64,000 nucleotides of DNA from Luxibacter massiliensis (GTDB lineage Bacteria; Bacillota; Clostridia; Lachnospirales; Lachnospiraceae). The stretch lies in contig NZ_UWOE01000001.1 of NCBI RefSeq assembly GCF_900604355.1, positions 1,922,001 to 1,986,000 of the forward strand, given 5' to 3'. Under the pieces are notes generated by a model. The model worked only from the letters and a program-made list of their open reading frames with translations, did no database searches and was not told the origin of the DNA. Below, one piece after another: positions 36,057 through 45,748 of the stretch. The position numbers and the translations under genes were made by a program. The stretch's first letter is position 1; each line of letters starts with the position of its first letter.

Positions 36057-36572
36057 CTATTTTTTGGTGGTGCTTCCAAATCCGCCGTTTCTTACTTCAC
36101 TGGCTTCATCATCCATTGTGATGCCATACTCAGTAAAGATCCCCTGCATAAACCCTTCGCCTCTGGCGATTTCAACAGTCTTCCCTTCATTAGTATCATT
36201 GGTTATTTTAGAAAAAATATGCCCTTCATTGTCAGAGTAAAAGTAGTCGCTGTCTATAATACCAACCGTATTATTCAGCTGCAGTCTGTATTTAAACCCC
36301 AACCCACTCCTGGGATAACAATTCAGGACCCATCCTTCCTCCATCTGTACACGGATTCCGGTTGGGACTTTTACCGTCTCCCCTGGTTTAAGAACCAACT
36401 TGACAGGCGCATAGAAATCGTAGCCTGCGGATCCCGATGTGGCCCTTTTTGGCAGTACGATTCCCTCATATATGTCCTGAACCTGTTCTCTTTTCCCATC
36501 CCCAAAAGTATCTTCCCAATCCTTTGAAAACTGCTCTATGCTAACTTTGTGGAATTTTGCTATTCTTCTCAT
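36057..36572 (-). CDS. dut: dUTP diphosphatase
   Basis: A 171-residue trimeric-type dUTPase that hydrolyses dUTP to dUMP, keeping uracil out of DNA and supplying dTMP precursor. Motif 1 is SAGYDFYAPVKLVL, motif 2 YPRSGLGFKYRLQLNN, motif 3 NTVGIIDSDYFY, motif 4 ARGEGFMQGIF, and the C-terminal phosphate-loop motif 5 NGGFGSTTKK. The protein is longer at the N-terminus than the E. coli enzyme, as is common in clostridia. It ends the nrdD-nrdG-dut group of nucleotide genes on the minus strand, 21 bases after nrdG. Confidence 0.92.
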   Translation of the reverse strand: MRRIAKFHKVSIEQFSKDWEDTFGDGKREQVQDIYEGIVLPKRATSGSAGYDFYAPVKLVLKPGETVKVPTGIRVQMEEGWVLNCYPRSGLGFKYRLQLNNTVGIIDSDYFYSDNEGHIFSKITNDTNEGKTVEIARGEGFMQGIFTEYGITMDDEASEVRNGGFGSTTKK

Positions 36573-36593
36573 GTATATACCTTTCCTGCCTGC

Positions 36594-37085
36594 TTAAGAA
36601 TTATGCAGCACAATTTTATTTTGACTGAGGCTGGCCTGTACATCAATCACTTTCTGGTTAGAGCTTCCCTTCCAGTGTAACTGCGTATCTTTCAGGCTGG
36701 CGTCAAACTTACCGTCCACCAGCACGTCCAAATACTGTATGGCAGGGAGCTCCTTGACATCTTCCCACTCCCATCCTGTATACAGCCACTGGGTCTTGCC
36801 AGGGAACTTCTTTCTCACCTCCGCTGCCAGCTCTGTAACTGCGGCACGGTTGCCCTCAAACAGGGGATCGCCCCCGCTGTATGTAATACCACTGATATAG
36901 TCCTTCTCCAGCTGCTCAAAGATCTCCTGCTTAGCCTCCGGGCCAAAAGGGATTCCCCCTTTTGGATCCCATGTGACCTGGTTATGGCACTCCCGGCAAT
37001 GGTGGGAGCACCCCGCCACCCACAGGACAACCCGCAGTCCATCACCATTCAACATGTCGTCCTTTGTAATATTGTGGTACCGCAT
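36594..37085 (-). CDS. nrdG: Anaerobic ribonucleoside-triphosphate reductase activating protein
   Basis: Radical SAM enzyme that installs the glycyl radical on NrdD using SAM and a [4Fe-4S] cluster. VAGCSHHCRECHNQVTW gives the CxxxCxxC motif; the following TYSGGDPLFEGNR is the SAM-contact GGDP. The 163-residue length is normal. The ATG at 37085 begins one base after the nrdD stop codon, and the ribosome site lies in the nrdD end. It is co-transcribed with nrdD. Confidence 0.96.
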   Translation of the reverse strand: MRYHNITKDDMLNGDGLRVVLWVAGCSHHCRECHNQVTWDPKGGIPFGPEAKQEIFEQLEKDYISGITYSGGDPLFEGNRAAVTELAAEVRKKFPGKTQWLYTGWEWEDVKELPAIQYLDVLVDGKFDASLKDTQLHWKGSSNQKVIDVQASLSQNKIVLHNS

Positions 37086-37086
37086 A

Positions 37087-39207
37087 CTACATACTTTTCC
37101 TTTCTGCGATCTCCGCCATCTTGGCATCGTTGAGCCTAGTGTCTCCCTTTACCCTGGAATAAGAAAGATATCCATTCATCCTGTCTATCTTTGTCAGGTT
37201 TGTGCTCCCGCACTTGGGGCACACATCCATATCCAGCTCCTCATGCCCACAATCGTCACAGTATGAAAGTGACAGGTTCACCCCTTCATAGTAACCTCTG
37301 TCCATGGCGCGTCTGACAAGAGCTTTTACCGCCTCAGTATTATAGCTTATAGGATACTTGACATACTGAATCTTTCCCCCATTACTCAGATTCCAGAACC
37401 GGCCTTCTAAATCCTGTTTCTCTATGGGAGTGATCTCCTCACTGACATGGCAGTGGAAACTGTTGCTTACATACTCCCTGTCAGATACATTTTCAATAAT
37501 GCCATACTTTTTGCGGAACTGCTGTACCTGCACGCCGCACAGATTCTCTGCCGGCGTCCCGTAAATTGCATACAGATGCCCATCTTCCTGCTTAAATTCA
37601 TTCACTCTGTCATTGATGTACCTCAAAGCCTCCAGGGCAAAACTGCCATCCTCTGCTATAGACTTTTTGTTGTGGAGCTGCTGCAGTTCATTGAGGGCCG
37701 TAATGCCAAAAGAGGCGGTGGCAGCCTTCAAAAGCGGCTTGATCTTATCATATAACCCTAAGCGGCCGCCATAGAACCCTCCCTCACAGTATGCCAGGGG
37801 ATTGGTGGAGGCCTTCATCTCCCCCAAATAGTCGTAGGTTCTCTGGTGCAGCTTTCTGATCAGATTCAGATAATAATCCAAAACCTCATAAAAATCCCTG
37901 CCCTCCTGCTGTGCTTTGGCATAGATCATGGGCAGGTGGAGGCTGATGGCCCCCACATTAAATCTGCCCACAAATACAGGTTCATCCTTCTCGTCTGCAG
38001 GCTCCATGCCGCCGCGCTCATACCAGGGGGATAAAAATGCCCGGCATCCCATAGGGCTGATAATCTTACCGTACTTCTTATATATACTGGGAACGTAACC
38101 TTCCCCGGTAAGGCTGAGCCAGTCTGGGTACATTGTCTTTCTCGAGCATGCAATGCCTGCTTCAAACACGTCTTCCAGCGGCTTCCCCGGCCCATGCAGG
38201 TTCTCGTCATATAAAAATACAATCTTCGGAAACAGGACTGGTTTTCTGTGCCCTTCCTTCCCCTGCCCCTTGCGCCGTACTTCCAGCATTTTTATGGTGG
38301 CCAGTTTTCCATAGCGGCTTGTCCGGGTACCTGCTGTCACGGTTATGAAGGGATAGTCGCCGCGGCTTGAGGATACAGAGTTAAATTTATATTCCCATCC
38401 CTGGAATCCCTGCTCCATCTCCTTCTCTAGGTCTGCCCAGGCAACCTCTTCTACCGTCTTTCTTGGCAGTCCAAGATCTGTATATTTCTGCAGGAGCCTT
38501 TTGTGGGATTTCTCCGCATATGGCTCCAGAATCTCATCCACGCTGGGCACTGTAAATCCGCCGTACTGCTGGCTGGCCGCACTTAAGACAATATCTCCAA
38601 TTACATCAAAAGCCGTATCCAGGGTCTTGGGTTCATTGTACCAGAGGTTCCCCATCTCAAAACCGCCGCTCAAAACACTCTTCACGTCAAAAAGGCAGCA
38701 GTTCATTGTGTCTCTTCTGGCGGACATATCATGGATATAGATATATCCCTCCCGGATTGCCTGTATTTCCTCCACTGTCAGGAAAAACTTCTTATATAAT
38801 TCTTTATTCAGCTCATTAAAAATAAGGCTCCTTTTGGTGGACACAAGAGCGCTGTCTGTATTGCTGTTTTCCTTGTCGCCGATATACATGATGGATTGGC
38901 TCTTTTTATACACCTCATCTAACATCTGTACAAAATCCTGCTTATAATTCCGGTAATCCCGGTAGCTCTTCGCCACAACCGGATTTACCTTCTCTAAAGC
39001 GCCTTCCACCACATTGTGCATCTCTGCAATGGGAATATCCGTAATGTGCATAGACTCTACTTTTTCTTTCACAAACTTACAGATATAATCCAGCTCTTCA
39101 TCTGTAAACTTAATCAGGGCGCGGTAGGCAGACTTATTCACAGCCACCACCACTTTCTGCACATTAAAGTCCTCTTTTGTACCATCTTTCTTCACCACAT
39201 GAATCAT
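37087..39207 (-). CDS. nrdD: Anaerobic ribonucleoside-triphosphate reductase (class III)
   Basis: Oxygen-sensitive glycyl radical enzyme that makes dNTPs from NTPs. A 706-residue protein. An N-terminal ATP-cone (1-95, MIHVVKKDGTKEDFNVQKVV) senses dATP/ATP. The catalytic barrel has CCLFDVKSVL and NLCGVQVQ as possible thiyl/loop regions. The zinc finger CDDCGHEELDMDVCPKCGS lies near the end. The glycyl loop GYLSYSRVKGDTRL contains RVxGD with the radical glycine about 25 residues from the C-terminus. ATG 39207 has GGGAGTTTTGAGA upstream. The activase nrdG follows at once. Confidence 0.97.
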   Translation of the reverse strand: MIHVVKKDGTKEDFNVQKVVVAVNKSAYRALIKFTDEELDYICKFVKEKVESMHITDIPIAEMHNVVEGALEKVNPVVAKSYRDYRNYKQDFVQMLDEVYKKSQSIMYIGDKENSNTDSALVSTKRSLIFNELNKELYKKFFLTVEEIQAIREGYIYIHDMSARRDTMNCCLFDVKSVLSGGFEMGNLWYNEPKTLDTAFDVIGDIVLSAASQQYGGFTVPSVDEILEPYAEKSHKRLLQKYTDLGLPRKTVEEVAWADLEKEMEQGFQGWEYKFNSVSSSRGDYPFITVTAGTRTSRYGKLATIKMLEVRRKGQGKEGHRKPVLFPKIVFLYDENLHGPGKPLEDVFEAGIACSRKTMYPDWLSLTGEGYVPSIYKKYGKIISPMGCRAFLSPWYERGGMEPADEKDEPVFVGRFNVGAISLHLPMIYAKAQQEGRDFYEVLDYYLNLIRKLHQRTYDYLGEMKASTNPLAYCEGGFYGGRLGLYDKIKPLLKAATASFGITALNELQQLHNKKSIAEDGSFALEALRYINDRVNEFKQEDGHLYAIYGTPAENLCGVQVQQFRKKYGIIENVSDREYVSNSFHCHVSEEITPIEKQDLEGRFWNLSNGGKIQYVKYPISYNTEAVKALVRRAMDRGYYEGVNLSLSYCDDCGHEELDMDVCPKCGSTNLTKIDRMNGYLSYSRVKGDTRLNDAKMAEIAERKSM

Positions 39208-39397
39208 TCTCAAAACTCCCTTCCAGCCGCTGTTTTTCTATATTTAGTATGCCTCACATGATTTTCACTCCATATCATGTGCCAGTACAAACAATACTAC
39301 CACTATCTGATGTGTATCGTCAATACAAAATCTTTCACAAAAAACGCAGTTTTTTCAGAAGGAAATTTTAGTGAATAATCATCCGACTATTTCCGAC

Positions 39398-40414
39398 TTA
39401 TTTCCAGACCATATCATTCTGTATTTCACCGAGGTTAAATGCACCGCACATTGCCATCGTATCTTTCAGCTCTGCCCCTAATTTCTGCACATAGGCAGAC
39501 ACCCCTTTTACGCCGCCTCCGTAAACTGCAGTTACAAATGGACGTGCAATCAGCGCCCCGTCCGCTCCCATAGCCAGAGCTTTGAACACATCTGTCCCAG
39601 TCCTGATGCCGCCATCCACTAAAATCTTTATTTTTCCCCCCACAGCATCTACAATGGATTCAAGCACCTCTGCCGTTGCAGGGCACTGATCCAAAACACG
39701 TCCCCCGTGGTTAGATACCACAATGCCCGAGACTCCAGCCTCCACTGCCTTTAGGGCCCCCTTAGGGGTCATAATTCCTTTTAAAATAAAAGGTACCTCG
39801 GCCATTTTCACAATCTCCCTCAGTTCTTCCACAGACTTGCTTCCGGCAGGGGGCGTTAAGTTCTGTAAAAATGGCAGTCCCGCCGCGTCAATGTCCATGG
39901 CCACTGCAAAAGCGCCTGACTTTTTGGCCAATTCTATCTTTTCCCGGATGGTTCCCATATCCCATGGTTTTACCGTGGGAATCCCCAGGCCATTAAATTT
40001 ACTGACTGCCTTTGTGGCCTCCTTCATAACCTCCCTGTCAGTTCCATCTCCTGTAAAAGCAGCGATCTGATTTTTGGCGCACCCCTCTATAAGGATTTCA
40101 TTATATTCCTGGTCTGTGTGCTTATCTCCATAGTGCAGCTTTACGGCGCCGACCGGGCCGGCAAAAAACGGATATGCAAAACGTCTGCCAAACAGGCTGA
40201 AAGATGTATCCACGGATTTCTGCCCGCAGACTGTATCCATATTGATGCGTATATCCTGCCAACTCTCAAAATTACGCACTGCCACGTCCCCGCTGCCCTT
40301 TGCCCCAGGGCCCGGAATGGTATTTTTACACGCCTTCCCATTACAGACAGCACAGGCCCTGCAGTAAGGCCCGATACAAGAGGCGGCTTTCTTTATCACT
40401 TCACTATAATCCAC
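39398..40414 (-). CDS. FMN-dependent alpha-hydroxy-acid dehydrogenase/oxidase family protein with Cys-rich N-terminus
   Basis: A 338-residue (alpha/beta)8 FMN protein of the lactate/glycolate oxidase family, which takes hydride from L-2-hydroxyacids. GIVVSNHGGRVLDQCPA contains the catalytic His and Arg, and DGGIRTGTDVFKALAMGADG the FMN-phosphate site. The N-terminal segment CIGPYCRACAVCNGKAC, at about residues 13-29, has five closely spaced cysteines. This could bind an Fe-S cluster that passes electrons on without O2. The start is GTG (40414) with GAGGGACAAAAGA upstream. It stands downstream of the GntR regulator, so a shared transcript is possible. The substrate is unknown. Confidence 0.9.
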   Translation of the reverse strand: MDYSEVIKKAASCIGPYCRACAVCNGKACKNTIPGPGAKGSGDVAVRNFESWQDIRINMDTVCGQKSVDTSFSLFGRRFAYPFFAGPVGAVKLHYGDKHTDQEYNEILIEGCAKNQIAAFTGDGTDREVMKEATKAVSKFNGLGIPTVKPWDMGTIREKIELAKKSGAFAVAMDIDAAGLPFLQNLTPPAGSKSVEELREIVKMAEVPFILKGIMTPKGALKAVEAGVSGIVVSNHGGRVLDQCPATAEVLESIVDAVGGKIKILVDGGIRTGTDVFKALAMGADGALIARPFVTAVYGGGVKGVSAYVQKLGAELKDTMAMCGAFNLGEIQNDMVWK

Positions 40415-40546
40415 TCTTTTGTCCCTCTCTTTCCTTTTAAAATTAAAGTACTTTCTAAATCTGCCCTCATGTGCCGCTCTGAAATAAACACATGGAAACC
40501 CAGGCCATATATGAAAAGCAAAAAATATTTATTAGGAGAAGGCCCC

Positions 40547-41581
40547 TCAATGCAGATGAAGGATCCCCTCTATCATATACACTCTTGCTTTCCACTTCTC
40601 TCCCTCCCGGCTCTGCCTCCGCAGACAGTCATATATCTCCCCCACCGTCCGCTCCAGGTTCTGCGCACAGACCGTCACATGCCGTCTCCTGGCCTCTGGG
40701 AACCCATCCACCGCCGCCGCCCGTACCTGCTTGAGCTTAAGCTTTCCCAGGGCGCCGGAAACAGCCTTTCCACACTCCCTGTCACCGCAAATGATAGCGT
40801 CAGGGAGACCCTCCGGCCCACTGGAAAGCCTGGCGAGGACAATATCATGGCTTTTTTGCCTCTCCCCCCAGGGCAGATGCAAAAACACCTCTCTTTGGCC
40901 GGATACAGAGGCGTATGCCTTCTCCCTCCTGGCAATACTATATATATCTTTTCTGTCCCACCCGGCATATGCAATCTCAGTACATCCTTTGTCCCTCAGG
41001 TTTTCATATAAGGCGCGGATGGCCCCTTCATTGTCCAGAGTCACGCAGTCTGCATAAGGAAATCCTCTGTCTGTATCAAAAAACACCATATTCATCCCCA
41101 GGGCCCTCAGGCGTTTCAATTTCTCCAGATCCACCGCCAAATCTTCCAGCCATATGACCACGTCATGCAGGCCCCGCCCATACAGGCGGTACAGACAGTT
41201 CTCAAGGGACTCTTTTCCTGGTTTTTCCACATACAGAAGCAGGGAGTTTTCTTTCTGGGCATATTCCTGGAAATGTGCGATAAATTCTGCAAAAAACGGA
41301 TTTTTCGCCGGCGCCACCAGCACAATCATGTCCATGCTGCTCATATTTCCATAATTATGCAGGCAGACCCTGGTGCCGCTTCCCACTTCCCTGACCACCA
41401 GCCTGTCCTGCTCCAGAAGTTCCAGGGCCCTGCGCACCGTCACCCTGCTGACGTCTAACTGCTCTGCAAGCTGCCGTTCTGCCGGTATGCGCCCCCCTTC
41501 CTCGTAGGCGCCCTGGAAAATAAAATCACAGATTCTGTTTTTCACATTTAAATAAAGATTTTCTTCACTCATACTGACCAT
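40547..41581 (-). CDS. GntR/LacI-type transcriptional regulator (AraR-like architecture)
   Basis: A 344-residue repressor combining an N-terminal GntR winged helix (1-70) with a C-terminal periplasmic-binding (LacI-like) sugar domain (about 80-344). EEGGRIPAERQLAEQLDVSR is the winged-helix recognition part, followed by VTVRRALELLEQDRLVVREV. MIVLVAPAKNPFFAEFIAHF starts the ligand domain. GntR proteins with a LacI-type effector domain, such as AraR, respond to sugars. It lies 127 bases after the FGGY kinase on the same strand and is the obvious candidate to bind the palindrome at 46654. The start at 41581 (MVSMSEEN) was chosen over 41572; neither has a strong ribosome site. Confidence 0.9.
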   Translation of the reverse strand: MVSMSEENLYLNVKNRICDFIFQGAYEEGGRIPAERQLAEQLDVSRVTVRRALELLEQDRLVVREVGSGTRVCLHNYGNMSSMDMIVLVAPAKNPFFAEFIAHFQEYAQKENSLLLYVEKPGKESLENCLYRLYGRGLHDVVIWLEDLAVDLEKLKRLRALGMNMVFFDTDRGFPYADCVTLDNEGAIRALYENLRDKGCTEIAYAGWDRKDIYSIARREKAYASVSGQREVFLHLPWGERQKSHDIVLARLSSGPEGLPDAIICGDRECGKAVSGALGKLKLKQVRAAAVDGFPEARRRHVTVCAQNLERTVGEIYDCLRRQSREGEKWKARVYMIEGILHLH

Positions 41582-41708
41582 TATATTTCTGAAATTCCTT
41601 TTATGCAAGCAGCAATCTGATTCCTATCCCCCTATATGGCGGTATTTGCAGCAGATAAGCTGTTTTTCCTAAAATAGGCTCTCTCCCATTCTGAAATATC
41701 TGATATTA

Positions 41709-43196
41709 TCAGCCTTTCATAAACAGATTTTTATTCCGTGGGTACAGCTCCTTGTAAACCTCAAACCTCTCTGCATATATTTTCTGGCTCTCTGCATCCG
41801 GTTCTGTAACTTCACTGCTGAAACGGACAATGGCCCCGCACGCCTCTTCCAGGGATGCATATCCTCCGGTGCCTGCAGCTGCCGCTATTGCAGCCCCCAC
41901 ACAAGCCTGCTCTGTGATAAGGCTTGTGTAGATTTCCCTGCCAAACATATCTGCCTGGATCTGCCGGAAAAGGCGGCCCCTTGCCCCGCCCCCGGAGGCA
42001 AGAATCTTTTCATATCCCACTCCCATAGCCTGGAATATCTCCAGGGAATTCTTTAGGCCGAATACCACCCCTTCCATTGTACTCCTGATTAGATCCTCTC
42101 TGCTGTGTTTGAGAGTCAGTCCCATATAAATCCCCTTTGCATCCGGGTCATTATGGGGCGTGCGTTCCCCGCTCAGATAAGGTAAAAACAAGAGTCCCTG
42201 ACTCCCCGCAGGAGATTTCCCAGCCAACTCGTTCATTTCATCGTATGAATCCATGTGCAGAATCTGGCTCATCAGCCATTTAAGCGCCACTCCTCCGCTT
42301 AAATTTGCCCCCATAAGCATCCAATGCCCATTTCTTACATGGCAGAATGTGTTTGTCCTGTATAAGCTGTCACACAGTGGTTCATCCAGCACACAGGCAA
42401 GCTGGCTGGCAGTCCCAATATTGGAGGAAAGCACTCCCGGAGACACCATATTATTCCCCACTGCCTGCATGAGGCTGTCACCGCCTCCATACACCACCTG
42501 TATCCCCTTTTCCAAACCTGTCAGGGCGGCGCATCCCGCCGTCACCTCGCCGGCCGTCTCACAAGCCTCATGGCAGGGCACAAAAAAACTTCTCTCCAAT
42601 CCCAGACGGTCAATAAACTCCCAGGCCCACTGCCCTTTCCCAGTATCAAAAATCACTGTACTGGAGGCGTCTGACATATCTGTCCCCATTTCCCCGCACA
42701 TCTGAAATCTCAGATAATCTTTGGGGAGCATCACTTTCCTGATTCTTTCATAGACAGCCGGCTCCTGCTCCTTTACCCATACAAGGGAACTGGCTAAAAA
42801 CCCAGTACTCAGGGCATTGCGCGTGACTTTGTTATATTCTGCCTCTGGTATAACCTTGTATATATCCCGGACGGCGCCGGCAGAGCGCTGGTCCGCCCAG
42901 ATAATTGCATCCCGCACAAGCCGCCCTTCACCATCTGTCATGACAAGTCCGTGCATCTGCCCGGAATACCCAATCCCTTTCACTTTCCCTGCCTCCAAAG
43001 GATACCTTTTTGTGAGGCTTCTGACCGTATGAAACGCAGCCCGGCAGAGCAGATCCATGTCCTGCTCCGCATACTGTTGTTTATGTTTTACAATATCGTA
43101 CCCCTCCTGTGCGGTACCCACCACTGTCCCGTCCTCCTGCATCAGCAGCGACTTTACACTGGAAGTACCCAGGTCAATTCCAATATAGTACTTCAT
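41709..43196 (-). CDS. FGGY family carbohydrate kinase, xylulokinase-like
   Basis: A 495-residue FGGY sugar kinase. YIGIDLGTSSVKSLLMQEDG is the ATP phosphate-1 loop. GIGYSGQMHGLVMTD contains the SGQMHGLV motif typical of xylulokinases. RDAIIWADQRS carries the sugar-binding Asp, and VYGGGDSLMQAVGNNMV plus SSNIGTASQLA hold the catalytic Asp and phosphate-2 loop; ILASGGGARGRLFRQIQAD is the adenosine motif. It phosphorylates a ketopentose or analogue. ATG 43196 follows AAGGAGAGAAGG. It is the third gene of the activase-GRE-kinase set (119 bp after the GRE), so its sugar may be the substrate or product of the radical enzyme. Confidence 0.93.
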   Translation of the reverse strand: MKYYIGIDLGTSSVKSLLMQEDGTVVGTAQEGYDIVKHKQQYAEQDMDLLCRAAFHTVRSLTKRYPLEAGKVKGIGYSGQMHGLVMTDGEGRLVRDAIIWADQRSAGAVRDIYKVIPEAEYNKVTRNALSTGFLASSLVWVKEQEPAVYERIRKVMLPKDYLRFQMCGEMGTDMSDASSTVIFDTGKGQWAWEFIDRLGLERSFFVPCHEACETAGEVTAGCAALTGLEKGIQVVYGGGDSLMQAVGNNMVSPGVLSSNIGTASQLACVLDEPLCDSLYRTNTFCHVRNGHWMLMGANLSGGVALKWLMSQILHMDSYDEMNELAGKSPAGSQGLLFLPYLSGERTPHNDPDAKGIYMGLTLKHSREDLIRSTMEGVVFGLKNSLEIFQAMGVGYEKILASGGGARGRLFRQIQADMFGREIYTSLITEQACVGAAIAAAAGTGGYASLEEACGAIVRFSSEVTEPDAESQKIYAERFEVYKELYPRNKNLFMKG

Positions 43197-43315
43197 CCTT
43201 CTCTCCTTTTTCATAAACAGCGGGCCTATTATGGGCCAGGGTAAGTTGGCCCCCATTCCCATCCGGGCGCCTCGCTTTCCTGCATCTCCGTTTTCAGGCA
43301 CGCTCTGGCTGGCAA

Positions 43316-45730
43316 TCAGCTGGCCTCCAGGCTGGTGGACTCCAGATCCAGGCGTTTGATAATATCCTCCTGTATATCCGGCGACAGATCCAGGAAATTT
43401 ACAAAAGTTCCATGTATCCTCATAATATATACACCACTGGGCGCATATTTTTTGGGATCTGCAAGAACCTTGCGCAGCATCTCAGGAGTGGTGACATTTA
43501 CATACAAATAGAAAGGAGATACACCGGCCTTATGTGGATTATAGAATAGAGGCCTGATAATCTTATTGTAAAATTCCAGTCCCTTCTCCTCATAATCAGC
43601 GCCCCTGAAATAATGGGGGTTAATTCCCAAGTGTGAGGCATAGCCGCCGTTCATTTTTTCAAAGGGCAGCCCCATATTGGAAAGTATACGGAAACCTAAC
43701 CCCTGATGGGCCTCCCCATATAATGGGTCTATACCATATCCCAATTGTTCCCTGGCCTTTCTTCCGTCTGGCGTGGCCCCCACCCAGTACCCATACAGCA
43801 AATGTGTTGACGGCGTAGACCAGTCGGCCCTGAATGGATTTCCTAAATAATTTTTCTTAGAGGCTATAAGGTCGCTGACACGGTTCGCTATATCAGCCGC
43901 CTCCTGGTCTGCCCTGGCAATATGATTTCCATATTTAGGGGCAGTTAAAAGATACTGCTGCATTTCCGGGTCATTCTCAAAATTTGTCCTCAGCGCCTCT
44001 ATCAGGCGGCCTGCATCCTGGGGCCTTTCCTGAAGCAGCGTGTCAATGGCAATAAAAGAGTCCGCCACCACTGACAGGCCATGGATCAGGCAGCCGCTTC
44101 CGTTATATTTTGTCCCCTGGCGCTTTGTATCTCTTACATCCGCCCCGCTCGTGATGCCCCCCATCATTGCTGACAGGAAAGGAACCTTAAGAAGTCCTAT
44201 AGCTTCAGAAGCGACATTGGCAGACTCCACCATTTTGTCTGTATATTCTTCCAAGTTGCGGTAAAATATCTCCCTGATATTTTTAAGAACCTCTGTCTTG
44301 GTCTTAAACCCCATCTCCCCGTCACTTTTTCCCAGCCGTCTCCCAGTCAGGGCAGACACGCCGCTATTTAAAGAGAGTTCCAGTATTTTTCCCAGATTCA
44401 GCCAACTGTTGGTCGTATTCCCATTGTCTTTCCCCATGATCAATGGCTCCTGGCAGCCTGCAACAGCGTAGTCCTCCAACTCCGCCTTATCTACCCCGCT
44501 TTTCTCCTCCAACACCTGGAACACAGCATCATCATTGAAAATAGAAGGCGTCAGGCAGCCGGGAGTAAAGAAAAATCTCCCGAGACTTTTATATAGTCGA
44601 TCAGGCGTATTTTTGTGGAGCTTCACCGAGAGGATCGGCTGTGGAAGGTTCATGTCATAATAGGCATCCAAAAGAGCATAAGAAGAGAGGTTCGTCATGT
44701 CTCTGCCGCCGGATGATTTCCCTCCCACTATCAGATTCTGGGATATGGCCCAGCTTCTGTCGGCCACATTAAAAAATACAAGCATATGCTTAAACAGCGC
44801 AGCCGCCATCTCCTGGCCCGTATTCTCCATGGCCCGGTAAGGCTCAAAAATTCTGTCTGCATTCCCGACTGAAAAAGCAAAGGGGTTGGGCGCCTGCTCC
44901 AGGCACATCGCCTGCCAGATTAAAAGAAATGACTGGATCGCCTCATAAAGATTTTCCGCTCCCTGCCCGGGCACCTTTTTTAGGGTGTTTTCCATCATGG
45001 CAAATACAGGCTTAGTACCCTCATCTGCCTTCTCCCATTTTTCGTGGGCCAGATGGGCATACCTCCTGGCCAGGATCAGGGCAGCCTCCAAGGCCCTGTC
45101 CATTGCCCGGTAATACAGTTTTTTTTCAGCATCTGTTTCTCGTCCCATGGCACTTTGTATCTCTTCCCTGACACCTGCCACGCCAATTCTCAGGAGAGGC
45201 CGTACGTCAGGAATCATATGCCCTGTCACCTGTTCTATGAAAAAGACGGCCTCACTTGTACTGTCCCCGGCTATGTCATAGGCTCTGCGCAGGGCGTCTG
45301 CAAAGGCTGTATGGTCATTGTACTCTTTCAGCGCCTCAATCCTCTCCCTGGATATCTCCCGGGTAGGCTCAATATCTCCAAATACAGCCACTGGGTCGCA
45401 GTACCCGCTGAAAGAGTCTACAGTAAAGGCCGGATTAATTAAAGCATAGGAGCGGGCAAAGGCGTCATCCTGGGTGCCTGCAAACAAATGATAGTCACCA
45501 ATCCACAGCGGAAGTTCCTCTGCAACTGCACATAATGTTTTTGCCGCCCTCATACAGTCTGCATCATCTTTATACTCCTGATCGCATTTCCTTCCTATTT
45601 CTTTCGCCAGAAACCATCCCTCCAGATGGTCAATGCTTCTCTCCTCCTGAAACCTTCTTTTTGCTATCTTTGTGATCTGTCCTGGTGTAAGTGACTTTTC
45701 CAATACTTGCATTGCTGTCATTGTATGCAT
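43316..45730 (-). CDS. Glycyl radical enzyme, C-x-E (dehydratase-like) type, substrate unassigned
   Basis: An 804-residue member of the pyruvate formate-lyase-like glycyl radical family. The thiyl cysteine is Cys426 in AVAGCQEPLIMG, with Glu428 two residues later. The C-x-E arrangement is that of diol, glycerol, choline and hydroxyproline radical eliminases, whereas pyruvate formate-lyase has two adjacent Cys. The radical glycine is Gly774 in YIMRIHGTFVNFLDLS, which differs from the usual RVSGY wording (His before Gly, Thr after it). Start 45730 follows GGAAGGAGAGAGGAGA. It lies 18 bases after the activase gene and upstream of a xylulokinase-like kinase, so a sugar, sugar alcohol or phosphorylated derivative is the suspected substrate. 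The kinase pairing is not that of any eliminase operon I can name with certainty. Confidence 0.93.
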   Translation of the reverse strand: MHTMTAMQVLEKSLTPGQITKIAKRRFQEERSIDHLEGWFLAKEIGRKCDQEYKDDADCMRAAKTLCAVAEELPLWIGDYHLFAGTQDDAFARSYALINPAFTVDSFSGYCDPVAVFGDIEPTREISRERIEALKEYNDHTAFADALRRAYDIAGDSTSEAVFFIEQVTGHMIPDVRPLLRIGVAGVREEIQSAMGRETDAEKKLYYRAMDRALEAALILARRYAHLAHEKWEKADEGTKPVFAMMENTLKKVPGQGAENLYEAIQSFLLIWQAMCLEQAPNPFAFSVGNADRIFEPYRAMENTGQEMAAALFKHMLVFFNVADRSWAISQNLIVGGKSSGGRDMTNLSSYALLDAYYDMNLPQPILSVKLHKNTPDRLYKSLGRFFFTPGCLTPSIFNDDAVFQVLEEKSGVDKAELEDYAVAGCQEPLIMGKDNGNTTNSWLNLGKILELSLNSGVSALTGRRLGKSDGEMGFKTKTEVLKNIREIFYRNLEEYTDKMVESANVASEAIGLLKVPFLSAMMGGITSGADVRDTKRQGTKYNGSGCLIHGLSVVADSFIAIDTLLQERPQDAGRLIEALRTNFENDPEMQQYLLTAPKYGNHIARADQEAADIANRVSDLIASKKNYLGNPFRADWSTPSTHLLYGYWVGATPDGRKAREQLGYGIDPLYGEAHQGLGFRILSNMGLPFEKMNGGYASHLGINPHYFRGADYEEKGLEFYNKIIRPLFYNPHKAGVSPFYLYVNVTTPEMLRKVLADPKKYAPSGVYIMRIHGTFVNFLDLSPDIQEDIIKRLDLESTSLEAS

Positions 45731-45748
45731 TCTCCTCTCTCCTTCCAA

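Noticed and set aside
39208..39397. NrdR boxes upstream of nrdD
   Set aside because: Only loose partial matches such as CACTATCTGATGTGT were seen, without the paired boxes at the proper spacing.
40118..41011. Long plus-strand frame of about 297 residues opposite the regulator and hydroxyacid enzyme
   Set aside because: It is antisense to two clearly recognisable genes, has no family features and no ribosome site.
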